NCBI RefSeq assembly: GCF_003318295.1
Contig: NZ_QOCW01000032.1
Location: 1 to 54,808, forward strand
Length of the DNA stretch: 54,808 nt
DNA from: Bacillus taeanensis
GTDB taxonomy: Bacteria > Bacillota > Bacilli > Bacillales > UBA6769
Reading direction: 5' to 3'
This document shows positions 1 through 10,470 of this stretch, one piece after another (the first letter of the stretch is position 1; each line of letters opens with the position of its first letter). The notes beneath the pieces are model-generated. The model ran no database searches and was not told where the DNA came from. It saw nothing but the letters and a program-made list of their open reading frames with translations. Position numbers and translations under genes: made by a program.

Positions 1-7
1 ATCACAT

Positions 8-125
<118 letters not shown>

Positions 126-131
126 AATCTG

Positions 132-162
132 AAACCTGTGAATGAATATTCACAGGTTTTTT
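132..162 (+). terminator. rRNA operon terminator
   Basis: A perfect 12-bp stem (132-143 with 148-159) with a four-base loop is followed by a T run, directly after the 5S gene. It is a Rho-independent terminator for the upstream rRNA operon. Confidence 0.92.
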
Positions 163-331
163 AATTATCCACTTTTAAGTGAAAAACCTTTATTTTAAAT
201 AGACAGACACAATGACGTCAATATACACATAAGCTAAAAGTGTATGGAAAAATAAAAACATGTATATTTAATTGACGAATTGTCAAAGATGGAAGCATAC
301 AGAATTTGTTTTTAATAGGGAGGTGTGAACT

Positions 332-526
332 GTGCGTTCATTGCTTCAAACAGAGAAAACATGTTTAATATGCGAAGAAAAAAAGGAAAAAGGAATTCAT
401 ATTTTTAATCAATTTATTTGTGAACCTTGTGAGAGAGAAATGATAGCAACAGAAACGAGTGATCAGCATTATCATTATTATTTAAAACAGCTCGGAAAAC
501 TGAAGCTTAGTTTGCGTTCTTCATAA
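332..526 (+). CDS. csfB: anti-sigma-G factor Gin (CsfB)
   Basis: Small zinc protein of the Gin/CsfB family, 64 aa, the same length as in B. subtilis. There it is made in the forespore under sigma-F and binds sigma-G (and sigma-E) to stop early or misplaced activity. Two CxxC pairs are visible, C11/C14 and C30/C33, which should hold zinc. GTG start with a GGGAGGTG ribosome site at 318-325. In B. subtilis csfB also follows an rRNA operon, but is then followed by xpaC and yaaN, which are absent here. I could not place a convincing sigma-F promoter upstream. Identity rests on the Cys spacing, length and position. Confidence 0.88.
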   Translation: MRSLLQTEKTCLICEEKKEKGIHIFNQFICEPCEREMIATETSDQHYHYYLKQLGKLKLSLRSS

Positions 527-530
527 CCCA

Positions 531-562
531 AGCAGGCCCAACGGCGGACCTGCTTTTTTTAT
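531..562 (+). terminator. csfB terminator
   Basis: AGCAGG pairs with CCTGCT around a GC-rich loop, followed by seven T residues, just after csfB. Rho-independent terminator. Confidence 0.9.
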
Positions 563-595
563 TTCCTATTAAATAATAGATTATTTAATAGGAAA
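562..595. repeat. perfect AT-rich inverted repeat after csfB
   Basis: Fifteen-base arms (562-576 and 581-595) are exact reverse complements around a four-base loop. The structure begins within the T tract of the csfB terminator and ends about 90 bases before the decarboxylase gene. It could be a second terminator stage, an mRNA end stabiliser, or a protein-binding palindrome. Confidence 0.7.
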
Positions 596-683
596 AGAAT
601 TAGCAGATAGCATGAACTGCAGTAAGAGCTAAAATTTTATGATAAAATAAAAATAGAAGATGAAATTGTAAAGGAATGTCACG

Positions 684-2132
684 ATGAATCAGGAAGAGGC
701 TCCATTATATAACGCACTGCAGGATTGGAAAAAGCAAAGAGTAACTTCTTTTCATGTACCAGGTCATAAAAACGGTACTATTTTCCCGCGATTTGCTGCA
801 AAAGAATTTCAACAATTGCTTAAGATTGATGCAACAGAACTAACAGGTTTAGATGACCTTCATAATCCAACTGGTGCTATTGATAAAGCACAGCAGTTAG
901 CTTCGCAGTATTATAATGTACAAGCAACTTTTTTTCTTGTGAACGGATCAACAGTTGGAAACCTCGCGATGATTCTTGGCTCATGTAATGAAGGAGATAT
1001 TGTACTTGTGCAGCGAAATGCGCATAAATCAATTTTCCACGGATTAGAACTTGCAAATGTTAATCCGGTTTTTTTATCTCCTTTTATTGATGAACAAGCA
1101 CAAGTTGCAGTAGGTTTAACAAAAGAAGCACTAGAAAAGGCGTTAAAAGCTTATCCAAGTACGAAGGCAATTATTTTGTCAAATCCTAATTATTACGGCA
1201 TGACAGTTGATTTAACGGATATTATTCAGCTTGCACATGCTTCTCATATTCCTGTCCTTGTTGATGAAGCACATGGCGCGCATTTTGGTTATGGCTCACC
1301 TTTTCCGATTTCAGCATCTTTAAAGGGAGCAGATGTTGTTGTACAATCTGCTCATAAAACGCTGCCGTCCATGACAATGGGCTCTTTTTTACATTTTAAC
1401 AGCAAAATTATAAATGAAGACAAAATTGCTTCTTATTTACACATGCTGCAATCGAGCAGCCCTTCTTATCCAATTATGGCTTCTCTCGATTTAGCAAGAT
1501 ATTATCTTTCCCAGTTAGATGAACAGCAGGTAAAAAAAATAATAATGCAAATTAATCACTTTCGGGAAGAATTAAACGAAATAGACAGTATTCGTGTGCT
1601 TCCTGCTTCTTCTCACTATGAACTTGATCCATTAAAAGTTACCATTCAAACAAACGGTGCGTTAAATGGCTTTCAAATTCAAGAACGTTTAGAAAAAGAA
1701 GGTATTTATACGGAACTTGCTGATCCGCTAAATGTATTGTTTGTATTCCCACTTGCTGAAATAAGGGGACTTAAACAAATAACCGCCAAAATTAAACAGG
1801 CATTATTCTATCAGAAGCAGGCTGATTATAGCAAGAAGCGTCAGAGTAAGACATTTAAATGGCATACTGACTATTCAGAGTTAGTAGTTACTTATAAGGA
1901 AATGAAGCACTATCATAGAATAAAAGTACCGTTCAGTGAGGCAATAGGCTGTATTGCCGCAGAAGCAGTTATTCCGTATCCGCCTGGTATTCCTTATTTA
2001 ATAGCTGGGGAAAAAATTACAAAAGAACAGATTGAAGAATTAATGAGAATGATACAAGAAGGGGTGCGTCTCCAAGGAGGAGAGCATGTGAAACAACAAA
2101 AAATCTATGTTTATGAGCATAAAGGAGAATAA
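684..2132 (+). CDS. Orn/Lys/Arg decarboxylase family PLP protein (YaaO type)
   Basis: Fold-type I PLP enzyme of the basic amino acid decarboxylase group, 482 aa, the YaaO relative of arginine decarboxylase SpeA. Seen in the sequence: a phosphate-binding loop near VNGSTVGN (86-93), the VDEAHGAHFG motif whose D194 should bind the pyridine nitrogen, and SAHKTLPS with K225 as the Schiff-base lysine, followed by a C-terminal Orn/Lys/Arg decarboxylase domain. The substrate cannot be told from sequence; arginine, lysine and ornithine are possible, and the shorter YaaO clade is not functionally settled as far as I know. It is two bases from tmk, so the two are co-transcribed, as in B. subtilis. Confidence 0.85.
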   Translation: MNQEEAPLYNALQDWKKQRVTSFHVPGHKNGTIFPRFAAKEFQQLLKIDATELTGLDDLHNPTGAIDKAQQLASQYYNVQATFFLVNGSTVGNLAMILGSCNEGDIVLVQRNAHKSIFHGLELANVNPVFLSPFIDEQAQVAVGLTKEALEKALKAYPSTKAIILSNPNYYGMTVDLTDIIQLAHASHIPVLVDEAHGAHFGYGSPFPISASLKGADVVVQSAHKTLPSMTMGSFLHFNSKIINEDKIASYLHMLQSSSPSYPIMASLDLARYYLSQLDEQQVKKIIMQINHFREELNEIDSIRVLPASSHYELDPLKVTIQTNGALNGFQIQERLEKEGIYTELADPLNVLFVFPLAEIRGLKQITAKIKQALFYQKQADYSKKRQSKTFKWHTDYSELVVTYKEMKHYHRIKVPFSEAIGCIAAEAVIPYPPGIPYLIAGEKITKEQIEELMRMIQEGVRLQGGEHVKQQKIYVYEHKGE

Positions 2133-2134
2133 AC

Positions 2135-2800
2135 GTGCAGGGATTATTTATTACATTTGAAGGTCCAGATGGTGCTGGGAAATCTACACAAGTTCAAAAA
2201 CTTGCCCATTATTTACAAGGAAAGGAGATCTCTTATATTCATACAAGAGAACCAGGGGGCACGGCGATTAGTGATAAAATTCGTTCTCTCATATTAGATC
2301 CAGAACACAGTGAAATGGTAAATGAAACAGAAGTATTGCTGTATGCCGCCTCACGCGCTCAGCATGTTCGTGAAAAAATTATACCAGCCCTAGAAGAAGG
2401 AAAAGTTGTCTTATGTGATCGGTTTGTTGATGCTTCTATTGCTTATCAAGGATTTGGCCTAGGGATTGGTCAAGATAAAATCAGCGAGATTAACCGCTTT
2501 GCAACAGGAGGATTAAAACCAAGTCGTACGTATTTAATCGACTTATCTCCTGAAGAGGGAAGAAAGCGTATGATGGAGCGCTATAAAGCAGCAAATAAAA
2601 CAGAACAATTTGATCGAATTGAACAAAAGGAATTAGCATATCATGAAACCGTTAGAAATGGATTTCACCAAATTTATGAAACAGAAAAAGATCGGATTTA
2701 TATAATTGATGGACGTCAAAGTGTGGAAGAGATTTTTCAACAAATAAAAGATGATTTTGATTCCATTTGCAGCAAGCAAGGCTTAAAGATGGAACGTTAA
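2135..2800 (+). CDS. tmk: thymidylate kinase
   Basis: Phosphorylates dTMP to dTDP with ATP, the last step specific to dTTP supply. The P-loop GPDGAGKST is at residues 10-18, the DRF motif (D95-R96-F97) binds dTMP, and a lid segment rich in Arg and Lys follows at about 141-160. Length 221 aa, typical for Gram-positive Tmk. GTG start with AAAGGAGA at 2120-2127. It lies between the decarboxylase and darA, ahead of holB, the usual Bacillus order linking dNTP supply and replication genes. Confidence 0.96.
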   Translation: MQGLFITFEGPDGAGKSTQVQKLAHYLQGKEISYIHTREPGGTAISDKIRSLILDPEHSEMVNETEVLLYAASRAQHVREKIIPALEEGKVVLCDRFVDASIAYQGFGLGIGQDKISEINRFATGGLKPSRTYLIDLSPEEGRKRMMERYKAANKTEQFDRIEQKELAYHETVRNGFHQIYETEKDRIYIIDGRQSVEEIFQQIKDDFDSICSKQGLKMER

Positions 2801-3145
<345 letters not shown>

Positions 3146-3184
3146 AATAATAATTAGAATGAATAATATAGGTGTGTGATTTTT

Positions 3185-4174
3185 TTGGAAAACTGGAATG
3201 AATGGCAGCAAAAACAACCAAAAATTGTTAAAATGTTAACAAATAGTTTAGTGAAAGATCGTCTTGCACATGCCTATTTATTTGAAGGCAGTACAGGGGT
3301 TGGGAAAAAAGCAATTGCCATTCAACTTACAAAAAGCTTTTTTTGCATGCAGCGTCAAGGGATTGAACCTTGTAACAGCTGTTCAGATTGCAGACGTATT
3401 GATTCACATAATCACCCTGATGTTCATATTATTTCACCCGACGGTCAATCTATTAAAATTGATCAAATTCGCCAGCTCCAAAAAGAATTTTCTTATTTAG
3501 GAATGGAATCGAACCGCAAAGTGTATATTTTAGAACATGCTGATCGTATGACCACACAGGCGGCGAACAGTTTATTGAAATTTTTAGAAGAACCGAGTCG
3601 GCAAACTCTTGCAGTGCTGTTAACTGAGCAAATACACAGGATTTTGCCAACCATTTATTCACGCTGTCAAGTTCTTTCATTTCGACCTTTAACTTCAGAG
3701 GAATTAGTGCAGCAATTACTTGATCAAAATCTTCCAAACAACCTTGTTCGATTGGCTGCTTCTCTCACAAATAATAGCAGAACAGCAAAGGAAATGATTG
3801 AGGACGAGTGGTTTGCACAAGCACGAAAAATAGTGATACAATTGACTGAAGAATTACTAGAAAGACCACATCAAGTACTGTTAACAATTCAAGAGAAGTG
3901 GCTTTCGCATTTTCAAGAAAAAGATCAACTCACAGTTGGATTGAACCTCCTTTTATTATGGTATAAAGATTTGTTACTAATAAAATTAAATCAAGGGGAG
4001 AAAATCGTTTATACTGATGAGCAAAATAAGTTAGAGCGTTATGCACTTCAAACTTCCCAACAACGAATCAGCCGTGATATGACGGCAGTTCTTGACGCGA
4101 AGAGGCGTTTGGATGCCAATACAAATGCACAGCTCGTTATGGAACAAGTGGTGCTTAAATTGCGGGAGGGATAA
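3185..4174 (+). CDS. holB: DNA polymerase III subunit delta prime
   Basis: Clamp-loader subunit that helps place the beta sliding clamp on DNA. AAA+ fold with a degenerate P-loop (GSTGVGKKAIA), a four-Cys zinc module near the N terminus (pattern CxxCxxC after a first Cys), and LLKFLEEPSRQT typical of delta-prime/DnaX. The TTG start at 3185 is preferred: AGGTG at 3170-3174 is ten bases upstream and the protein is then 329 aa, the length I recall for B. subtilis. A GTG at 3176 is in frame but too close to that site. The ricT gene follows after six bases. Confidence 0.93.
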   Translation: MENWNEWQQKQPKIVKMLTNSLVKDRLAHAYLFEGSTGVGKKAIAIQLTKSFFCMQRQGIEPCNSCSDCRRIDSHNHPDVHIISPDGQSIKIDQIRQLQKEFSYLGMESNRKVYILEHADRMTTQAANSLLKFLEEPSRQTLAVLLTEQIHRILPTIYSRCQVLSFRPLTSEELVQQLLDQNLPNNLVRLAASLTNNSRTAKEMIEDEWFAQARKIVIQLTEELLERPHQVLLTIQEKWLSHFQEKDQLTVGLNLLLLWYKDLLLIKLNQGEKIVYTDEQNKLERYALQTSQQRISRDMTAVLDAKRRLDANTNAQLVMEQVVLKLREG

Positions 4175-4180
4175 CTCATT

Positions 4181-5011
4181 GTGTATGAAGTAGTTGGAGT
4201 CCGCTTTAAAAAAGCGGGTAAAATATATTATTTCAATCCCGATGGAATTGAAATACAAAAAAATGATTTTGTTATTGTCGAAACTGCTCGCGGCATTGAG
4301 TATGGAAAAGCTGTTATTGAAAAGAAGCAGGTTGGTGAGAATGATGTTGTTTTACCATTAAAACGCGTGCTTCGTTTAGCAGATGAGAAAGATAAAATGA
4401 CAGTTGAAGATAATAAACAGGCTGCAAAAGAAGCGTTTGAGATGTGTGTAAAAAAAGTTGAGGAGCATAAGCTGGAAATGAAGCTTGTCGACGTTGAATA
4501 TACATTTGATCGCAATAAAGTTATTTTTTATTTTACTGCTGACGGCCGTGTTGATTTTCGTGAACTTGTAAAAGATCTCGCTGCTATCTTCCGTACAAGA
4601 ATTGAACTTCGACAAATTGGTGTGCGTGATGAGGCAAAAATGCTTGGAGGCATTGGGCCGTGCGGTCGTATGCTGTGCTGTTCAACATTCTTAGGTGATT
4701 TTGAACCCGTATCAATTAAAATGGCAAAAGATCAAAATTTATCATTAAATCCAGCGAAAATTTCCGGATTATGCGGTCGATTAATGTGCTGTTTAAAATA
4801 TGAAAATGATGCCTATGAAACAGCAAAGCAAGAACTTCCTGACTTAGGGAAAGAAATCAAAACACCGAACGGAAGAGGAAAAGTTGTCGGGCTTAATATT
4901 CTTGAGCGCCTTGTTCAAGTTGAACTTTATGAATTAGAACGAGTAACTGAATATACATTAGACGAGCTTATAAATGAAGAAGCCGTTTCTGCTCAAGCCA
5001 CAGAACAATGA
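4181..5011 (+). CDS. ricT: RicT (YaaT), RNase Y specificity factor
   Basis: Member of the PSP1 family. In B. subtilis it forms the RicA-RicF-RicT (YmcA-YlbF-YaaT) complex that carries iron-sulfur clusters, directs RNase Y cleavage of some mRNAs, and promotes sporulation, competence and biofilm formation. The conserved Cys motifs GPCGRMLCC and GLCGRLMCC are present in the middle of the 276-aa protein. GTG start with GGGAGGG ten bases upstream. It is tightly coupled to holB and yabA. Confidence 0.95.
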   Translation: MYEVVGVRFKKAGKIYYFNPDGIEIQKNDFVIVETARGIEYGKAVIEKKQVGENDVVLPLKRVLRLADEKDKMTVEDNKQAAKEAFEMCVKKVEEHKLEMKLVDVEYTFDRNKVIFYFTADGRVDFRELVKDLAAIFRTRIELRQIGVRDEAKMLGGIGPCGRMLCCSTFLGDFEPVSIKMAKDQNLSLNPAKISGLCGRLMCCLKYENDAYETAKQELPDLGKEIKTPNGRGKVVGLNILERLVQVELYELERVTEYTLDELINEEAVSAQATEQ

Positions 5012-5023
5012 GGTGGATAACAG

Positions 5024-5395
5024 GTGGGGAAAAAGGAATTTTTTTCACAATTAAGCTCAATGGAAGAGCAAATTGGAGATCTATATCGTCAATTAGGAGA
5101 TTTAAAAGAGCAATTAGCAGCACTATTAGAAGAAAATCATCATCTAGAAATTGAAAACCGCCATTTAAGGGAAAGATTAGAAAAAGTAGTTGAGCAGCAA
5201 AAGAAAACATCACTAAAAAATGAACAGGATCCACAGACAAAAAGCAAGCAAAAAACGAAGCCTGAAGTAAGTGAAGGCTATGATAACTTAGCCCGCCTTT
5301 ATCAAGAAGGATTTCACATTTGTAACTTACACTATGGCAGTATTCGTACAGAGGGTGATTGTTTGTTTTGCTTATCCTTTTTAAATAAGCAGTAA
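5024..5395 (+). CDS. yabA: replication initiation control protein YabA
   Basis: Negative regulator of DnaA-driven initiation that binds DnaA and the clamp DnaN. Residues about 8-65 form a heptad-rich coiled coil for tetramer formation, followed by a charged linker and a C-terminal zinc module with H98, C100, C113 and C116. Length 123 aa, close to the B. subtilis protein. GTG start. Last gene of the darA-holB-ricT-yabA run and followed by a terminator. Confidence 0.93.
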   Translation: MGKKEFFSQLSSMEEQIGDLYRQLGDLKEQLAALLEENHHLEIENRHLRERLEKVVEQQKKTSLKNEQDPQTKSKQKTKPEVSEGYDNLARLYQEGFHICNLHYGSIRTEGDCLFCLSFLNKQ

Positions 5396-5400
5396 CTTTT

Positions 5401-5433
5401 AGTCTTTCCATTGAGTGGAAAGACTATTTTTTA
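5401..5433 (+). terminator. yabA terminator
   Basis: AGTCTTTCCA pairs perfectly with TGGAAAGACT around a five-base loop, followed by ATTTTTT. Confidence 0.9.
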
Positions 5434-5492
5434 AGATAATATAGAAACTATTAATAGAATAAAAATGTTTAACCAGTAAGGGGAACAACAAG

Positions 5493-6233
5493 ATGTTTGA
5501 ACTTTATGAAGATGAGCGTATTGATTTTATTGGGAAAGAAGAGCTGCAAATTATTCAAAGTCATCGTGTCTTTTCCTTTTCATTAGATGCGATTTTGCTC
5601 GCAAATTTTGTCCATGTTCCGATTCAAAAAGGAAATTTGCTTGATTTATGTACAGGCAATGGGGTCATTCCATTATTGTTAAGTCAGCGCAGTAAAGCAA
5701 ATATTACCGGAATAGAAATTCAAGAGCGTTTGTATGAAATGGCTCGTAGAAGTACGGCGATGAATCATATGGAAGAAAGAATCGAGTTCATGCGTGCAGA
5801 TATTAACGATGCACCGAAGCTATTAAAAGGAAAAAAATTTGATGTCGTAACCTGCAATCCGCCTTATTTTAACACTGCTGCAAAAGACTTGATTAATGTT
5901 AATGAACATTTAGCAATTGCACGTCATGAAATTTACTGTTCGTTAGAGGATGTTGTCAGAGTAAGCGCCCATCTTGTAAAACACGGAGGAAAAGCAGCTT
6001 TTGTGCATAGACCCAACCGCTTATTAGAGATTGTAAACTTTATGCGTGCTTATCATATTGAACCAAAGCGTCTGCAGTTTATTCATCCGGTAGAAGGAAA
6101 AGCAGCGAATATGCTCCTTATTGAAGGGACAAAAAAAGGAAAACCAGATTTAAAAATTTTACCTCCGATTATGATTCATACAAAAGAGGGTCATTATACA
6201 GAAGAAATGAAGCGGATTTTATATGGAAAATAA
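5493..6233 (+). CDS. tRNA1(Val) (adenine-N6)-methyltransferase family protein (YabB)
   Basis: Class I SAM-dependent methyltransferase, 246 aa, related to TrmN6, which methylates A37 of tRNA-Val. The SAM motif [16 protein letters not shown] is at about residues 48-63 and the catalytic NPPY motif at about 127-130, the signature of N6-adenine or N5-glutamine methylation. AAGGGGAA lies 7 bases before ATG. The gene ends inside yazA (11-base overlap), so the two are translationally coupled. Substrate in Bacillus is inferred from the family only. Confidence 0.88.
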   Translation: MFELYEDERIDFIGKEELQIIQSHRVFSFSLDAILLANFVHVPIQKGNLLDLCTGNGVIPLLLSQRSKANITGIEIQERLYEMARRSTAMNHMEERIEFMRADINDAPKLLKGKKFDVVTCNPPYFNTAAKDLINVNEHLAIARHEIYCSLEDVVRVSAHLVKHGGKAAFVHRPNRLLEIVNFMRAYHIEPKRLQFIHPVEGKAANMLLIEGTKKGKPDLKILPPIMIHTKEGHYTEEMKRILYGK

Positions 6234-6477
6234 TTATTATGTATATATATTAGAATGCGGAGACGGCACTCTTTATACAGGGTATACGAATAATTTAAAA
6301 CGACGCCTTCTTGTTCATCAGCAGGGAAAAGGGGCGAAATATACGAGAGGAAGACAGCCAGTTGAGCTTGTATATGAGAAGACCTTCTTAACAAAGCGTG
6401 AAGCCATGCAGGAAGAATATCGAATTAAACAATTATCTAGGAATCAAAAAAAGCAGCTTATTGAAAAGGAGAAATGA
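6223..6477 (+). CDS. GIY-YIG domain protein YazA
   Basis: Single-domain GIY-YIG nuclease-fold protein of the UPF0213/YhbQ group, 84 aa. Visible: the YVYIL...LYTGYT first motif and the Arg-containing NNLKRRL helix, then a basic tail. Members are proposed to act on nucleic acid, but no physiological substrate is established to my knowledge. It overlaps the methyltransferase upstream and abuts rsmI downstream. Confidence 0.88.
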   Translation: MENNYYVYILECGDGTLYTGYTNNLKRRLLVHQQGKGAKYTRGRQPVELVYEKTFLTKREAMQEEYRIKQLSRNQKKQLIEKEK

Positions 6478-6479
6478 TT

Positions 6480-7352
6480 GTGCAGCAGCAAAGTTTTCAG
6501 CAAGCTTCATCTAAGGGACAATTATATTTAGTGCCTACACCAATTGGAAATTTAGAAGATATGACATTTCGGGCTGTTAGAATTTTAAAAGAAGCCAATG
6601 TGATTGCAGCAGAAGATACGAGACAAACAAAAAAACTTTGTAATTATTTTGAAATTGATACCCCGCTTATTAGTTACCATGAACATAATAAAGAAGTAAG
6701 CGGACAAAAATTAAAGGAACGAATATTAAATGGTGACACAATTGCTCTTGTTAGCGATGCTGGTACCCCAGCGATTTCCGATCCAGGCTATGAGCTGGTT
6801 GTAAGCTGTATAGAAGCTGAAATCGCTGTAATTCCGCTTCCAGGCGCAAATGCCGCGCTAACCGCATTAATTGCTTCAGGACTTCCAACAGATCAATTTT
6901 ATTTTTACGGATTTTTACCACGTCAAAAAAAAGAGAAAAAAGAAGTATTAGAAGAACTGAAAAACATAAGAAGTTCGCTTATTTTTTATGAGGCCCCTCA
7001 CCGTGTAAAAGAAACATTAAAAGAAGTTGAAGCATTGTTTGGAAACCGAAACATGGTTACTGCGCGTGAACTTACAAAAAAGTATGAAGAGTTTATTCGT
7101 GGAAGCATTTCAGATGTGCGTTCCTGGTTTCAAGAAAATGACCCTCGAGGGGAATTTTGTTTTATCGTTGAAGGGGCCTCAGAGTTGGAAATAAAAAGTG
7201 AAGAAGTTTGGTGGGAAAGTTTTACATTAAAAGACCATGTTAATTATTACTGCGAGGAAGAAGGACTCAATCCAAAAGATGCAATAAAAAAAGCAGCAAA
7301 AGACCGGAATCTTCCAAAACGTGAAGTTTATCAAGCTTATCATGTTGAATAA
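6480..7352 (+). CDS. rsmI: 16S rRNA (cytidine-1402-2'-O)-methyltransferase
   Basis: Methylates the 2'-hydroxyl of C1402 in the decoding centre of 16S rRNA. Tetrapyrrole-methylase fold: LVPTPIGNLEDMTFRA at the N terminus, the AAEDTRQTKKL motif, and LVSDAGTPAISDPG and PLPGANAALTALIASG loops that bind SAM. The GTG start at 6480 is preferred because AAAGGAG at 6465-6471 then has eight bases of spacing; ATG at 6474, overlapping the yazA stop, is the alternative. Its stop codon lies in an 18-base tandem duplication. Confidence 0.93.
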   Translation: MQQQSFQQASSKGQLYLVPTPIGNLEDMTFRAVRILKEANVIAAEDTRQTKKLCNYFEIDTPLISYHEHNKEVSGQKLKERILNGDTIALVSDAGTPAISDPGYELVVSCIEAEIAVIPLPGANAALTALIASGLPTDQFYFYGFLPRQKKEKKEVLEELKNIRSSLIFYEAPHRVKETLKEVEALFGNRNMVTARELTKKYEEFIRGSISDVRSWFQENDPRGEFCFIVEGASELEIKSEEVWWESFTLKDHVNYYCEEEGLNPKDAIKKAAKDRNLPKREVYQAYHVE

Positions 7353-7378
7353 TGAAAAAATGTTGAATAATGAAAAAA
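7343..7378 (+). repeat. 18-bp perfect tandem duplication at the rsmI stop codon
   Basis: Positions 7343-7360 and 7361-7378 are identical. The first copy carries the last codons and TAA of rsmI; the second runs into the stem of the following terminator. Looks like a recent slippage or short duplication. Confidence 0.9.
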
Positions 7379-7409
7379 CTCCTTCTACAATAAAGCAGAA
7401 GGAGTTTTT
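7374..7409. terminator. bidirectional terminator between rsmI and abrB
   Basis: AAAAACTCCTTCT pairs with AGAAGGAGTTTTT around a short loop, with A and T tracts on both sides. It serves convergent rsmI (+) and abrB (-). Confidence 0.93.
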
Positions 7410-7417
7410 ATATTTAA

Positions 7418-7699
7418 TTAACTGTTTGTCAGTTGCGATTGAAGTTCTTTTAAAATTTGCTCTGCGCCTTCTTTGCTTAAAATAACTTTACCATTTGCAA
7501 GTGTAAAGTTATCGTCAGATACTTCACCAGTTACTTGACAAGTCATTGTTGGCTTATATTTTTTTAAGATGATGCGATCATCATCAACATAAATTTCAAG
7601 AGCATCTTTTTCTGCAATACCTAATGTACGGCGAAGCTCAATTGGAATAACAACACGACCTAATTCATCAACTTTACGAACAATACCAGTAGATTTCAT
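7418..7699 (-). CDS. abrB: transition-state regulator AbrB
   Basis: DNA-binding regulator that represses post-exponential genes (sporulation, competence, antibiotics, biofilm) during growth. The N-terminal swapped-hairpin domain, STGIVRKVDELGRVVIP, is essentially identical to B. subtilis AbrB, followed by the C-terminal multimerisation domain; C54 is retained in the MTCQVTGE segment (exact number depends on start). The start at 7699 gives 93 aa with AGAGGAGA eight bases upstream; an upstream in-frame ATG at 7717 lacks such a site. It is convergent with rsmI and divergent from metS. A Spo0A box lies just downstream of its promoter. Confidence 0.95.
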   Translation of the reverse strand: MKSTGIVRKVDELGRVVIPIELRRTLGIAEKDALEIYVDDDRIILKKYKPTMTCQVTGEVSDDNFTLANGKVILSKEGAEQILKELQSQLTNS

Positions 7700-7741
7700 G
7701 AAGTGTTCTCCTCTCATGCAATTTTATATCACACGTCACTT

Positions 7742-7748
7742 TTCGACA
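7742..7748 (-). promoter_or_regulatory. Spo0A box in the abrB leader
   Basis: On the minus strand this reads TGTCGAA, an exact match to the 0A box (TGNCGAA). It sits about 15-20 bases downstream of the predicted abrB start point, the same arrangement by which Spo0A~P represses abrB in B. subtilis. Confidence 0.75.
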
Positions 7749-7768
7749 AAATTCTATCTTATAGTTTT

Positions 7769-7797
7769 ATAATACCAACGTTTCCAAAAGTCGTCAA
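7769..7797 (-). promoter_or_regulatory. abrB sigma-A promoter
   Basis: On the minus strand TTGACG (7797-7792), 17 bases, then TATTAT (7774-7769). The predicted start point is near 7762, leaving a leader of about 60 bases before the AbrB start. Confidence 0.8.
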
Positions 7798-7960
7798 TCA
7801 TTTTTTTTAGAAAATGGAATTATTTTTAAAAAATAACAAACTGCGTTATATCAAGGTTTGCGAAGGCGACAAAGTGTCTTCTTAAACATTATATAACATT
7901 TTTTCTAACAATAGTGAGGAAATTTTATAGTAATATATGGTATATAGAGATATGAAGGTT

Positions 7961-8007
7961 TGTCGAAAAAAATTTCATTCGACAAAGAATTTATTTTTAT
8001 TTCGACA
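7961..8007. promoter_or_regulatory. cluster of three Spo0A-type boxes
   Basis: TGTCGAA occurs exactly at 7961-7967 (+), and as its complement at 7978-7984 and 8001-8007, each followed or preceded by A/T tracts. The cluster lies about 200 bases upstream of the abrB promoter and about 40 upstream of a sigma-A-like promoter facing metS. Which gene it controls is not clear. Confidence 0.6.
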
Positions 8008-8043
8008 AAAATTCCATAAAATAGGTTATTAATAGGAGACCGC

Positions 8044-8073
8044 TTGACAATGACTTAGGCAATTAGGTATATT
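8044..8073 (+). promoter_or_regulatory. sigma-A promoter facing metS
   Basis: TTGACA (8044-8049), 18-base spacer, TATATT (8068-8073). The transcript would start near 8080 and reach the hairpin terminator at 8224-8256. Confidence 0.7.
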
Positions 8074-8079
8074 TTGATG

Positions 8080-8256
8080 AAAGAAGCGGCAAAAATGAAA
8101 GAAAGATCTTTTAATAAGAAATGGAGCGGAATGGTTAAAATAGTAGGTTATAGGCCAATAAATCTCATGCTGTGTAAGAGCTTGGCAGGAGAGTGAAGAA
8201 CGTTTTGGTTGTAGAAATAACTTAGCTTTTGTCCGCATAGGGCGAAAGCTTTTTTA
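8080..8256 (+). ncRNA. candidate terminated leader or small RNA upstream of metS
   Basis: About 177 nt between a good promoter and a strong intrinsic terminator, with metS starting 69 bases further on. I see no T-box core (AGGGTGGNACCGCG type) and no SAM riboswitch core, and no convincing small ORF. The segment 8086-8095 can pair with 8227-8236 (nine pairs and one bulged U), which would open the terminator stem, so attenuation is possible. It may equally be an independent small RNA. Confidence 0.4.
8224..8256 (+). terminator. intrinsic terminator upstream of metS
   Basis: AGCTTTTGTCC (8224-8234) pairs with GGGCGAAAGCT (8240-8250), including G-U pairs, around a five-base loop and runs into six T residues. 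No complete gene lies directly before it on this strand. Confidence 0.85.
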
Positions 8257-8309
8257 TTATGATAGAAATGGTAAAATAGAGTGTGGCAATTTAATTATGG
8301 ATGAAGTAA

Positions 8310-10277
<1,968 letters not shown>

Positions 10278-10295
10278 GGTAAGATATTGATGAAT

Positions 10296-10331
10296 AGGGT
10301 CAGTGTTCTTGATAAAGGATGCTGATCTTTT
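10296..10331 (+). terminator. probable metS terminator
   Basis: A 15-pair stem with several G-U pairs (10296-10310 with 10314-10329) closes a three-base loop, followed by a short run of four T residues. The T tract is weak. Confidence 0.6.
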
Positions 10332-10470
10332 CACCTTGTTCGACAAGAATCCTTCTAATTCGCTGTTTTTGTAAAGGAAATGTAATGGAAATGAAACTGT
10401 TTTGAATTAGAAATGTATTTATTCTTTTGTTACACTTAGAGAAGAAATTAATGATAAGGTGGGTCATTGC

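Noticed and set aside
4968..5411. Minus-strand open frame of 147 codons over yabA
   Set aside because: It is the complement of a well supported gene; the hydrophobic reading arises from the charged coiled coil read backwards.
8029..8238. Minus-strand open frame of 69 codons in the abrB-metS spacer
   Set aside because: No ribosome site, and it overlaps the predicted promoter and hairpin on the other strand; composition looks random.
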